DNA of 32,826 bases from a virus, in the IMG/VR virus record IMGVR_UViG_3300021171_000035, positions 1 through 32,826 of that record. One strand, given 5' to 3'. Positions 13,455 to 20,852 of the stretch are shown piece after piece. The position numbers were made by a program, and so were the translations under genes. Position 1 is the first letter of the stretch, and each line of letters opens with the position of its first letter. The notes under the pieces were generated by a model. The model ran no database searches and was not told the origin of the DNA. It worked only from the letters and a program-made list of their open reading frames with translations.

Positions 13455-14515
13455 TGACCATCAGTCTTTATCCTATCGACCCAATGGCTGGTGGAATGCA
13501 TGTCTATTCACCAGAGGGTCCCTTCGGTACCGCAGGCAACTTCCCGCTTCCAAGCTTCAAGCCTGGGCAGGTTCTTATTGGCGACGGCGAAGCGGAATAT
13601 GTCTACTGCCTGTACGCGGTCCCTGCGGCGGTGACATGGAACCAGGGAGACTTCTTCTGCTGGGACAATTCCTATAATGTTGGCCCGGTGGGCGAAATCA
13701 TCGCCGCCTCCGAGTACTTTCCTGGAGAAGCAGTCGGAACCTTGTTCCTTGGCGGCCAGGTTCCGATGATGTCCTCGACAATCCCGGGGTCGATCCCTGG
13801 CAATATCTGGTCGTTCACCTTCCAGCCCGGCGTTTACGGCGTCTGGATGCAGCGTTACGGCACGTCGCTTGGGCAACTTGCTACCCTCTCGACAGGTGCA
13901 ACCCTGACCTTCCCGGCGACTACCGCCACCAAGGGTCAGATCACCATGCAGGCGGCGGCGGCGCTGACAACGTTCAGCTCTTGCCCGGTCGGATCGATCT
14001 GCAATTGCCCGCTGTCCCGCACCTTCACCGCGAACACCGTGAACGGGTCGGCGGTCATCACTGCGGTCAACACGCCAAAATATCTAGTCAAGGGGATGCA
14101 GGTCACTGGGACCGGCATTCCGGCAATGTCCACGACGGTTCAGGGTACGTTCATTATCGACATCCAGGGCTCGACGGTTACTCTGAGTCAGCTGTGCACA
14201 TCGACCAATACCGGCTCGACAATCACTGCCAAAAATAGCCAGACGGTTGGGCAGGTGACCAGCGGCTCAAAGCAGATTACCGGCTGCATCGCGGTGCCTG
14301 GGCTCTATCCAAACCAGATCATCACCGGGACCGGCGTTGTCTCGCTGACGATCCAATCGATCCAGGGTGTTCCTGGCAACTACACGATCAATCTGACGAC
14401 GGCGGCCACGGCCGGCGCCGGCACTAACCTAATTCAGGTCACGCTCGCGGCGGCTGGCACCAATCTGTATTACGAGGTGTTCCTGCGTGGGCCGTACTTT
14501 AACATTGCTCTGTGA
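13454..14515 (+). CDS. Capsid decoration / head-fibre-like beta protein
   Basis: The 353-residue protein starts at ATG 13454, sharing one base with the capsid stop (TGATG). The N-terminal half (SLYPIDPMAGGMHVYSPEGP, GEIIAASEYFPGEAVGTLF) is a compact beta domain resembling small capsid-associated proteins next to capsid genes. The C-terminal half holds two copies of a beta repeat, about residues 194-260 and 262-330, of pattern GS-x-x-I-T ... G-M/L-x-V/P-x-x-V/I-T-G-T-G ... T-I/V-T/N-L. Such repeats recur in phage surface proteins. Direct coupling to the capsid gene suggests a surface decoration protein; the family is not identified. Confidence 0.6.
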   Translation: MTISLYPIDPMAGGMHVYSPEGPFGTAGNFPLPSFKPGQVLIGDGEAEYVYCLYAVPAAVTWNQGDFFCWDNSYNVGPVGEIIAASEYFPGEAVGTLFLGGQVPMMSSTIPGSIPGNIWSFTFQPGVYGVWMQRYGTSLGQLATLSTGATLTFPATTATKGQITMQAAAALTTFSSCPVGSICNCPLSRTFTANTVNGSAVITAVNTPKYLVKGMQVTGTGIPAMSTTVQGTFIIDIQGSTVTLSQLCTSTNTGSTITAKNSQTVGQVTSGSKQITGCIAVPGLYPNQIITGTGVVSLTIQSIQGVPGNYTINLTTAATAGAGTNLIQVTLAAAGTNLYYEVFLRGPYFNIAL

Positions 14516-14521
14516 GGCAAT

Positions 14522-14779
14522 ATGGCTGCTGCTGATGGATTCGACCAAAGTCGATTACAGTTCGTAATTGACGCGCTGCGCACTATGTCGTCCGCAACCG
14601 CCATCGATCTGACGACGGTCAAGGGGCGCAGCGTTATCAGCACGAATGACGATCTGTTGCGAAGCAATGGCCATAGGGCGATTCGCAATAACGACGGAAC
14701 AGGAATGACGCTAGCGCAGATTGCGACGGCGTCAGGCCTCACAGCGGCGCAAGTGCTGGATCTGGCCGGGAGGGTATAG
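14522..14779 (+). CDS. Small head-module protein, unknown
   Basis: An 85-residue ORF starts at ATG 14522 with GAGG just upstream. It is predicted helical, with DGFDQSRLQFVIDALRTMSS and a C-terminal TLAQIATASGLTAAQVLDLA that looks like a small helix-turn-helix or helix-hairpin unit. No family is recognised. It is packed between the decoration-like gene and the 14782 gene and is followed two bases later by the next ATG, so it is very likely a genuine virion-module gene. Confidence 0.6.
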   Translation: MAAADGFDQSRLQFVIDALRTMSSATAIDLTTVKGRSVISTNDDLLRSNGHRAIRNNDGTGMTLAQIATASGLTAAQVLDLAGRV

Positions 14780-14781
14780 CA

Positions 14782-15561
14782 ATGTACGAAGGTTCGGCTT
14801 TCGCGACCGTCAATGATCGTGGGGGGGTAGACTACGCCCCGCACAATCACGGAATCACCCCGGTCTTTCGCATAGCGACGATTATTGACCCAGCGGCCTC
14901 AGAAAAGGCCGGGCGCGCGATCCATGTCGCTCGGGAAGAGGTCACGCTCTACATTGCCGGCGATCAGCTATCCGCCGCGACGCATCCGGCCGATGTGCCG
15001 GTTTGGGGAACGGTTACACCGAAGCAACGCTTCGAAGAAGCCTATGAGAAATGGAAGGGCAAGGGGCAGCGTTTCATTTCCGGCACACCGTTGGACAAAT
15101 GGCCTCTCGCCACGCCTATCTTCATCAAGGAAATGGAATTTCTGAACATCTATTCCGTGGATGACTTGGCGGGCGTCGCTGACGTGCATCTTGACCGGAT
15201 AGCCGATGGTCGGCAATGGCGCGACAAGGCGGCGGCATGGCTCAAATCGGCCAAGGATGGCGCGGCGGCGGCTCAGTACGCGGCCGAGAATGCGCGGCTG
15301 AGGGAAGAGATGGCGGCGCTATCTGCAAAGGTCGAGAGACTATCCGGGGTGACAAAAAGAACGCCGCGTGAAATCGAGAAGGCGCATGATGAAGAGATAG
15401 CCGCGATGGAACTCGAAGCGCAAGAGCGCCCCAAACCGCGCAAGAGACCGCGCAAGAGGATGTCTAAAACGTTCCGCGCGGCGGCCAGCGAGCGGGCAAA
15501 GGCCATGTGGGCGGCTAGGAAGCGTCGTGAGGCTCCGATGAACCTTGAAGGCGACGATTAA
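14782..15561 (+). CDS. Conserved head protein with helix-hairpin domain, coiled coil and basic tail
   Basis: The 259-residue protein has ATG 14782 after GGGAGGG. Residues about 30-160 include DQLSAATHPADVPVWGTVTP, QRFEEAYEKWKGKG and ISGTPLDKWPLATPIFIKEM, then EFLNIYSVDDLAGVADVHLD. The G-T-P-L-x-x-W-P followed by 'L-N-I-x-S-V-D-D-L-A' is a helix-hairpin-like unit conserved in phage head regions near the capsid gene. Residues about 170-195 are a coiled coil (AENARLREEMAALSAKVERL), and the C-terminus is strongly basic, ending in a NUMOD3-like run S-K-T-F-R-A-A-A-S-E-R-A-K-A-M-W. A structural or DNA-contacting role inside the head is plausible; function not established. Confidence 0.65.
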   Translation: MYEGSAFATVNDRGGVDYAPHNHGITPVFRIATIIDPAASEKAGRAIHVAREEVTLYIAGDQLSAATHPADVPVWGTVTPKQRFEEAYEKWKGKGQRFISGTPLDKWPLATPIFIKEMEFLNIYSVDDLAGVADVHLDRIADGRQWRDKAAAWLKSAKDGAAAAQYAAENARLREEMAALSAKVERLSGVTKRTPREIEKAHDEEIAAMELEAQERPKPRKRPRKRMSKTFRAAASERAKAMWAARKRREAPMNLEGDD

Positions 15562-15806
15562 TGATTGGGGCGCTCATAGGACTCATTTTCGTCGTCATTA
15601 TCATTGGCGTCGTTTGGTGGGCGATTCAGACGCTTCTACCGCTTATCCCGATGGCCGAGCCATTTAAAACAATTTTGCATGTGCTGATGGTGTTTGTTCT
15701 AGTTTGCATCATCATGTGGATCATATGGCAGATTCTCTTGGCGTCTGGAGTTATGGGAGCGTCGCTTCCTAGTTTAAGCGGCTCTCACATTGGAGGGTGG
15801 AAGTAA
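15561..15806 (+). CDS. Two-span membrane protein
   Basis: The 81-residue protein has its ATG at 15561 overlapping the upstream TAA (TAATG). Two hydrophobic segments are obvious: residues 2-26 (IGALIGLIFVVIIIGVVWWA) and 38-62 (ILHVLMVFVLVCIIMWIIWQ), separated by a short PMAEPFK loop. The topology resembles small phage membrane proteins sometimes found in head modules. It could be mistaken for a holin, but a better holin candidate lies at 30299 beside the endolysin. Function unknown. Confidence 0.65.
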   Translation: MIGALIGLIFVVIIIGVVWWAIQTLLPLIPMAEPFKTILHVLMVFVLVCIIMWIIWQILLASGVMGASLPSLSGSHIGGWK

Positions 15807-15985
15807 TGGCAACCGGAATGATCACCCAACAAGTCAATGATGTGCTGCAGCCGCTCTTGATGATCTGCATGGCTCCGAAGGGAACCGGCCAGACCCTGAT
15901 TAACCTGACTGAGCTCGCTGCGGCTCTAACCGCGTTCCAGGCTGTGGTCACGACGGCCACGACACAGGCGACGAACAATCCATAG
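15806..15985 (+). CDS. Small helical protein, unknown
   Basis: A 59-residue ORF starts at ATG 15806, sharing a base with the upstream TAA, with GGAGG at 15792-15796 (spacing 9); the frame is open from GTG 15797 but that lacks a separate ribosome site. The sequence is a mixed helix (MITQQVNDVLQPLLMICMAP, ELAALTAFQAVVTTATTQ-like Ala/Thr-rich end). No family is recognised. A putative minor head component by position. Confidence 0.55.
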   Translation: MATGMITQQVNDVLQPLLMICMAPKGTGQTLINLTELAAALTAFQAVVTTATTQATNNP

Positions 15986-16004
15986 GCGGAGGCCGGGATG
16001 CTCG

Positions 16005-16739
16005 ATGACGATTCTTTCGATAGTCCAAGCAGCCTCTATCCGCGCCGGCTTCCCGTCTGCTCCTACCTCGGCCGTTTCCAGTACTGATCAAGACACCCAG
16101 CAAATGGTGGTCTTCGCCCAGGATGCTGGGCGAGAGCTTATGGAGCGCGCCAACTGGGTCAATCTCGACACTGCCGGCACCGTGACCGGGGACGGTGTCT
16201 CAACCCTCTTCCAACTTCCGCAAGATTGGATACGATTCAGCCCGAGTGATAAGTCGCCGCGGGGGGCGCTGGTCTCGAATAAATATCCGCTATGGCCGCT
16301 TTACGGCCCAATCAACACCGAAGATCTGAACCTACTCAAAGCGCTGCCGGCGTCAACCGTGCGGCCGGTGTGGCGAATCATCGGCGGTGCGCTTGAGATA
16401 TGGCCGGCTCTGGCCCTGGCCGAACTTGTGACCTTCAATTACTATTCGTCCTTTTGGATCATGAATGCGGCGCGCACGGTGTCCCGCGCGGCCTTCGCGG
16501 CGGACGACGATTTCTCGCTTATCCCAGAGGATACCGTGATGAAAGGCGCCGTCTGGCGTTGGAAAGCGAGCAAGGGTCTCCAGTACGCCGAGGAATTCCG
16601 GGCCTATGAGCAATCGCTATCGCGGAATAACGCCCAGCAGATGACCGAGAGGATTGTCGAGACTAGCCGCAAGTGGCTTCCCAACGAACGGATGTATTTC
16701 GGGACGATAACTGATCTCACTACGCCGATCACGGGGTGA
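16005..16739 (+). CDS. Head-tail adaptor / connector protein
   Basis: The 244-residue protein begins MTILSIVQAASIRAGFPSAP and contains DQDTQQMVVFAQDAGRELME, RANWVNLDTAG, FQLPQDWIRF, WPLYGPINTEDLNLLKA, WRIIGGALEIWPALA, TFNYYSSFWI, FAADDDFSLIPEDTVMKGAV, WRWKASKGLQYAEEFRAYEQ. This succession is typical of the adaptor family encoded between capsid and tail-tube genes of podovirus-like phages, which docks beneath the portal. ATG 16005 was taken because the conserved N-terminus starts there, although the nearest GGAGG (15988-15992) is 12 nt away and better placed for an out-of-frame ATG at 15998. Confidence 0.75.
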   Translation: MTILSIVQAASIRAGFPSAPTSAVSSTDQDTQQMVVFAQDAGRELMERANWVNLDTAGTVTGDGVSTLFQLPQDWIRFSPSDKSPRGALVSNKYPLWPLYGPINTEDLNLLKALPASTVRPVWRIIGGALEIWPALALAELVTFNYYSSFWIMNAARTVSRAAFAADDDFSLIPEDTVMKGAVWRWKASKGLQYAEEFRAYEQSLSRNNAQQMTERIVETSRKWLPNERMYFGTITDLTTPITG

Positions 16740-16742
16740 TCG

Positions 16743-18359
16743 ATGCTCCAAACCGCGATCTTTGACAAGTCCAAGCAGGAGCCGAGATCGCAAATCTCGA
16801 TCTCGCGGACGCTTGTTGCCCCTATCAAGGGCTGGTACGTAGGAAGCCCGCTCGCGCTAGCGCCAGACCAAACGGCCGTCCTCCTCGAGAATGCCTTTCC
16901 AGAAATTGACTTCGTGCGAGCTCGAGGCGGGGCTTCGGCGTTCGCTACTGGGATGCCAAACGCGGCCGTTGACACGCTCATGCCGTTTCGAGTCGGCGGG
17001 GCCTACAAAATGTTTGCCTCATGCAACGGCTCGATTTACGATGTGACGAACACGGGCGCCGTGGGCGCCCCGCTTGTGACCGGGTTAACCGCTGGCGCCA
17101 AATTCTCATATGTCCAGTTTGCAGCCACTGGCGTTCAATTTCTGCTCGCCGCGAACGGCGTAGATCCACTCCAAATCTATAACGGGACAACATGGGGCAC
17201 TACTCCTGCGATCACGGGCCTAACTGGAAGCCCACTAAATTACCTCTGGGTCTTTCAGAGCAATATTTGGGGCCTGCAACCTGGGTCGCTTAATGCTTGG
17301 TACCTGCCTGGATCTGCGATCGGTGGCGCTGTTTCTATCTACCCAATGGCACCGCTGTTTCGGCTTGGTGGGCAGCTAATAGCTGGAGGAACATGGACTA
17401 TTCAAACAACGGCAGGTTTAGAGTACGCGACAATCTTCGTTACGGATCAGGGAGAAGTTGCGATCTTTGCTGGTACTACGCCAGCTTTGACGTGGTCCCT
17501 TCAGGGCGTCTACAAGATAGCCCCACCGCTCGGCCCAAGGTGCATGTTGCAGGCGGGCGGCGATCTCGCGATCATGACCACAACCGGGATCATCCCGGTT
17601 TCTCAGGTCCAGACAGTCGATGAAATCGCGCTCGAAAACACATCACCAACGATCGCTATTTTGCCGGCATGGCAAGCTGCGGTTAATGCTCGACTTGGTT
17701 TAGCTGGGTGGCAGATTCTCGAATGGCCGCTGCGAACCATGGTCATCGTCAACATGCCTCAGACAACGTCGAGCCTGAATACCCAATTTATGGGCAATGG
17801 CCGAACTGGCGCATGGTGCCGATATATTGGGTGGGATGCGCAGTGTTTCGAGATTGGGGGAGCGAACCAGGATAAGCTATTTTACGGCACGTCGGACGGT
17901 CGGGTGATGCAGGCGGAATTTGGCGGCAATGATGACGGCAAGACCTACACCATGACGATATTTCCAAGCTTTACGGACATGGCCAAGACTGATTATGGCT
18001 TCCCCTCGTTGTCGCAGTCATCGGAGCGGAAGCAGACGAAATTGATCAGGCCGAGGATTCAGGCGAATACGCCGGTAGCGCCTAAGGTGACTATGCGGGT
18101 CAATTACGATCAGTCAATCCCTACCGCACCGTCTCCTTCCCAGCCTGGACCGGCTGGCGGGGCCTTGTGGAACGTGGCCGATTGGGGCGTCGATACATGG
18201 CCGCAACCGGCGTTCTTGTCGCAAAACTGGCTGCCCGCGTTCGCGGTCGGATCAACGATCTCGCCGGTCGTTCAGATGACTTTTGGGCAAACATCCTTGC
18301 CAATTGTCAATTTGACCTCTACTGATGTGCTTTTCGAGACGGGGAACCTTTTCGGGTGA
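16743..18359 (+). CDS. Tail/connector beta-propeller-like protein (tail completion)
   Basis: The 538-residue protein starts at ATG 16743 after CGGGG. It is beta-rich, with recurring F/Y-x-x-x-x-G-x-x-x-L-x-x-x-N-G units: KMFASCNGSIYDVTNTGAVG, FLLAANGVDPLQIYNGTTWG, YLWVFQSNIWGLQPGSLNAW, MLQAGGDLAIMTTTGIIPVS, DKLFYGTSDGRVMQAEFGGN. The N-terminus has a proline/Gly entry 'PIKGWYVGSPLALAPDQTAV' with 'LLENAFPEIDFVRARGGA', which I associate with tail-completion proteins acting like P22 gp10 or T7 gp12. It follows the adaptor gene directly, as expected for tail assembly order. The assignment is by layout, not by a catalytic motif. Confidence 0.65.
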   Translation: MLQTAIFDKSKQEPRSQISISRTLVAPIKGWYVGSPLALAPDQTAVLLENAFPEIDFVRARGGASAFATGMPNAAVDTLMPFRVGGAYKMFASCNGSIYDVTNTGAVGAPLVTGLTAGAKFSYVQFAATGVQFLLAANGVDPLQIYNGTTWGTTPAITGLTGSPLNYLWVFQSNIWGLQPGSLNAWYLPGSAIGGAVSIYPMAPLFRLGGQLIAGGTWTIQTTAGLEYATIFVTDQGEVAIFAGTTPALTWSLQGVYKIAPPLGPRCMLQAGGDLAIMTTTGIIPVSQVQTVDEIALENTSPTIAILPAWQAAVNARLGLAGWQILEWPLRTMVIVNMPQTTSSLNTQFMGNGRTGAWCRYIGWDAQCFEIGGANQDKLFYGTSDGRVMQAEFGGNDDGKTYTMTIFPSFTDMAKTDYGFPSLSQSSERKQTKLIRPRIQANTPVAPKVTMRVNYDQSIPTAPSPSQPGPAGGALWNVADWGVDTWPQPAFLSQNWLPAFAVGSTISPVVQMTFGQTSLPIVNLTSTDVLFETGNLFG

Positions 18360-18364
18360 TTAAA

Positions 18365-18445
18365 ATGTGGTGGAAATGGCAAAACGGCGTGCTTTGGTGG
18401 AACCCGCTCTGCGACGAGCTTTATCCTGGCTATTGGGGGGCATGA
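18365..18445 (+). CDS. Trp-rich microprotein ending PGYWGA
   Basis: A 26-residue ORF (ATG 18365, GGGTGA upstream, TGA 18443-18445) has six tryptophans (WWKW, LWWN, YWGA). Its C-terminal part G-x-L-W-W-N ... Y-P-G-Y-W-G-A matches the end of the minus-strand ORF at 32294-32148, G-x-L-W-W-S ... F-P-G-Y-W-G-A, about 14 kb away. That match across strands makes chance unlikely and supports coding. The stop is followed by ATG 18446 of the next gene, whose ribosome site (GGGGGG) lies within this ORF. Function unknown. Confidence 0.55.
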   Translation: MWWKWQNGVLWWNPLCDELYPGYWGA

Positions 18446-18604
18446 ATGATCAAGGTGTCGCAAAAGGCGAGTTTGGTTCCATTCGAGCGGGCTGCGGCGC
18501 GGATCTTGGCCAAGGTGGCGGCCGGTGCTGATATTGAGGTTGAGGTCGAAAACGAGTTTTGGAAAGCCAAAATAGCGAGAATGAATGACCGTAATTTGCG
18601 ATGA
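18446..18604 (+). CDS. Small helical protein, unknown
   Basis: A 52-residue ORF starts at ATG 18446 one base after the microprotein stop, with GGGGGG at 18435-18440 (spacing 5), and ends at TGA 18604. It is an Ala-rich helix followed by an acidic strand: PFERAAARILAKVAAGADIE, VEVENEFWKAKIARM. It overlaps the start of the GNAT-like gene (18585) by 20 nt. No family is recognised. Coupling on both sides supports expression. Confidence 0.5.
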   Translation: MIKVSQKASLVPFERAAARILAKVAAGADIEVEVENEFWKAKIARMNDRNLR

Positions 18605-18983
18605 CGAATCCGCCAAGGCGATAATTGAGGCGGCGCTTATTCGTAAGATATGCGAGCCATTCCGGGGGCTTGTGGTAAGGCGCGGTCTGGAGGTTATAGG
18701 GGCTATCGTCTTCAACAATTACGATGAGCTCGACGTTCATTTCACATGCGTCATGAACGCGCCGATCAGCATGAAGGATGCAAGGTATGTGGCAAGATAC
18801 GTATTCAAGCAGTTGGGTTGCAAACGGTGCACTGCCGTTACAAGTGAACTTAATCTTGCCGCCCGCCGCGCCCTTCTACAGCTGGGATTTAAGTTCGAGG
18901 GGCGGCTCCGTGAACATTTCGATGATGGCGACGGACTTGTCTATGGCGTGCTCAGGTCAGAGCAGAAAATCGTGAGACTATAA
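18585..18983 (+). CDS. GNAT-like acetyltransferase-fold protein
   Basis: A 132-residue protein. The C-terminal half, SELNLAARRALLQLGFKFEG then RLREHFDDGDGLVYGVLRSE, is the classic end of the GNAT fold: 'N-x-x-A-x-x-x-x-x-x-x-G-F-x-x-E-G-x-x-R' preceding the last strands. The N-terminal half has beta strands (VVRRGLEVIGAIVFNN, DVHFTCVM) compatible with the fold. The usual acetyl-CoA pyrophosphate loop (R/Q-x-x-G-x-G/A) is not clear; the region ARYVARYVFKQLGCKR stands in its place. GNAT-like genes are seen in tail/internal-protein regions of similar phages; targets are unknown. It may modify a host or virion protein, or be a non-catalytic structural relative. Confidence 0.7.
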   Translation: MTVICDDESAKAIIEAALIRKICEPFRGLVVRRGLEVIGAIVFNNYDELDVHFTCVMNAPISMKDARYVARYVFKQLGCKRCTAVTSELNLAARRALLQLGFKFEGRLREHFDDGDGLVYGVLRSEQKIVRL

Positions 18984-20071
18984 TGGGCTCCGCACCTACC
19001 CCTCCAACCCCTCCCGACCCGGCGCAGACTGCAAACGCGCAGGGCTTTGAGAATATCAACGCGGCGCTCGCGCAAGCGCAGCTAAACGATATCAACCAAA
19101 TCACGCCGTACGGGAGCATTACATATTCCCAGAGCGGCCCCGGAACATGGGTTCCGAATCTGCCGACCGGCGGCGGCGGCGCGCCGTGGACTCCTGCCGA
19201 TCCAGCGGGCACGCCGTCGGGTGACGCGGAGCGTGCGCACCCTAATGAAACCTTTGTGCCGCAGTACACTGCGACTACCCAGCTGTCCCCTGGAATGCAG
19301 CAACTATTTGATACTACCCTAGGGGCATCTCAAACTAATGCCAATACTGAGGCAGCTCTTGCCAATAGTACTGAGGCAATGCTTTCCAAGAACATCGATC
19401 TTGGGCCCGGTGCGACACAAGCCTATCTCGACAAGTTAAACACCCAGACTCTAGATCCGCAGTTCGCACAAGCCCAGACTGCATTAAACCAGCAACTGGC
19501 AGATCAAGGGCTAACTCCAGGTTCGGATGGATGGAAATATGCGCAAACGCAATTCGGTTTGAACAAGGCGAACACGTACAATAATATGTACCTTCAAGGG
19601 CAAAATACGGCCGTTCAGGATCTTCTCGCGCAATACAATGAGCCGTTGAATGCAATGGATGCGCTCAAGAGCGGCGCTCAGGTGAGTCAACCTGGCATAG
19701 GCACACTAGCCCCAACGCCGCAAGAGCAAGTGCAGCCTGCGCCATATGCTAGCCTCGTGCAGAGCAACGCCCAGAATGCGACGAGTCAGTTCAATGCTGA
19801 AACGGCGGCGAATGCCCAGATGATGGGCGGTCTGTTCGGTCTTGGCGGGAGCCTACTAGGTGCAGTCGGCGGCCTCTCGGATCGCAGCGACAAGACGGAC
19901 ATCGAAAAGCTTGGCGACAGCGGTGGTCTGCCGATGTACGCCTATCGCTACAAGGATGATCCTAAGACGTACCCGAAGACGGTAGGGCCGATGGCTCAAG
20001 ACCTCGAGAAACAGCAACCCGGTTCCACTTTTGGGATCGGCGGGCATAGGGTGATAAGGAGCCCAACATGA
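18983..20071 (+). CDS. Internal virion/tail protein with C-terminal S74-like chaperone domain
   Basis: The 362-residue protein has its ATG at 18983, sharing a base with the upstream TAA. The N-terminal two thirds are Gln/Asn/Ala-rich helix (INAALAQAQLNDINQITPYG, LDPQFAQAQTALNQQLADQG), with a Gly-rich hydrophobic patch (MMGGLFGLGGSLLGAVGGL). The end, LSDRSDKTDIEKLGDSGGLP, MYAYRYKDDPKTYPKTVGPM, then AQDLE and GGHRVI, matches the peptidase S74 intramolecular chaperone pattern (S-D-x-x-x-K-x-x-I ... Y-x-F/Y-x-Y-K ... G-x-M-A-Q-x-x-E), where a Ser/Lys pair performs self-cleavage in fibres. Here the domain is short, so cleavage is uncertain. It starts the run of large internal-protein genes. Confidence 0.65.
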   Translation: MGSAPTPPTPPDPAQTANAQGFENINAALAQAQLNDINQITPYGSITYSQSGPGTWVPNLPTGGGGAPWTPADPAGTPSGDAERAHPNETFVPQYTATTQLSPGMQQLFDTTLGASQTNANTEAALANSTEAMLSKNIDLGPGATQAYLDKLNTQTLDPQFAQAQTALNQQLADQGLTPGSDGWKYAQTQFGLNKANTYNNMYLQGQNTAVQDLLAQYNEPLNAMDALKSGAQVSQPGIGTLAPTPQEQVQPAPYASLVQSNAQNATSQFNAETAANAQMMGGLFGLGGSLLGAVGGLSDRSDKTDIEKLGDSGGLPMYAYRYKDDPKTYPKTVGPMAQDLEKQQPGSTFGIGGHRVIRSPT

Positions 20072-20217
20072 GTTTTTGGTGGTACGATAACCCTGAAAAT
20101 GATGTTGATGGATGGCTGTGCGAAATCCCCGATGCGCCGATCATACGCCATTATGATCTTCCCGATAATAGGTGCACCTTCGTCACCACAGTCGTCTTCC
20201 CGCAAAGGAAACCATAA
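20068..20217 (+). CDS. Small aromatic-rich protein
   Basis: A 49-residue ORF starts at ATG 20068 in an ATGA junction, with a strong AAGGAG site at 20056-20061 (spacing 6), and ends at TAA 20215-20217, sharing a base with the next ATG. It starts MSFWWYDNPENDVDGWLCEI and continues PDAPIIRHYDLPDN before a hydrophobic VTTVVF end. No family is recognised. The good ribosome site and overlaps at both ends make it likely real. Grouped with the other Trp-rich microproteins, though less extreme (three Trp). Confidence 0.6.
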   Translation: MSFWWYDNPENDVDGWLCEIPDAPIIRHYDLPDNRCTFVTTVVFPQRKP

Positions 20218-20852
20218 TGGACAATTCTCAATTCGGCCCCTCGGTTAACCCTCTCGCGGCGGCGCTCGCCGGTGGGAGCGCTCCTAGCGGCGGCGGCCTA
20301 TCTTCGCAGTTGCAGTCACAGTTGCCAGGTGGCACACCGGGCGGCCTGCCTGGGCTTCCGCCCGGCATGCTCCCGCCAATTAGTCCAACCCCTGGGCAGG
20401 GAACCCCGAATATCGGTGGTCCGGGCTCTGGCGGTCCATCGAGTTTTTCGCCGTTCGCTGGCGGCGCGAGCGCGATGCCTAGCCTTCCTGGCGGCCCGAA
20501 TATTGGCGGCATAAACAACGGTCCAGGCTTCCCGTCTGGACCGCAGGGGGCGGCCGTTCCGTTGAATCTGCCGACGCCAGCGCTCCCCTCGACGCCGGGG
20601 GCAGGCGGGCCATCTCAGCCGGGGGTTGGGGCTCCTCCGTTCTCTTCGTTTGTGTCTAACGCCGGATATGGGCAGGTTCCAAAGGCATTCACCGATCAAC
20701 AGATTGGCCAGGTTGCCAGCGGGGTACCGCAATTGCCGCCGTCCATGACGGATAATGGGGTGCCGCAGATCCCGAGTACTGGCGCGACTGGTCCTGCCTG
20801 GAATCTGCCAGCTAATCCAATATTCGGGTTTGGGACATTGCCGGGGCAATAG
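20217..20852 (+). CDS. Gly/Pro-rich low-complexity virion protein
   Basis: The 211-residue protein starts at ATG 20217 (AAAGGAAA upstream). It begins MDNSQFGPSVNPLAAALAGG and is dominated by Gly, Pro and Ser (GGTPGGLPGLPPGMLPPISP, GGPGSGGPSSFSPFAGG) with a more ordered end (FTDQQIGQVASGVPQLPP). The N-terminal phrase 'N-P-L-A-A-A-L-A-G-G' recurs as 'Q-L-A-A-A-L-A-G-G' near the end of the 20853 product and 'M-L-A-M-A-L-A-G-G' in the 22750 product, suggesting a shared short interaction motif among the three neighbours. Likely a flexible internal or ejection protein; no enzymatic motif. Confidence 0.6.
   Translation: MDNSQFGPSVNPLAAALAGGSAPSGGGLSSQLQSQLPGGTPGGLPGLPPGMLPPISPTPGQGTPNIGGPGSGGPSSFSPFAGGASAMPSLPGGPNIGGINNGPGFPSGPQGAAVPLNLPTPALPSTPGAGGPSQPGVGAPPFSSFVSNAGYGQVPKAFTDQQIGQVASGVPQLPPSMTDNGVPQIPSTGATGPAWNLPANPIFGFGTLPGQ

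Noticed and set aside
15998-16087. 29-codon ORF with better-spaced GGAGG than the adaptor start at 16005
   Set aside because: Too short, no notable composition, and the adaptor start is fixed by the conserved N-terminus; noted as a possible leader only.
20272-20514. Alternative-frame ORF in the Gly/Pro-rich 20217 gene
   Set aside because: Unlike the three nested candidates, no ribosome site, Arg/Cys-rich product, and codon bias stays with the main frame.
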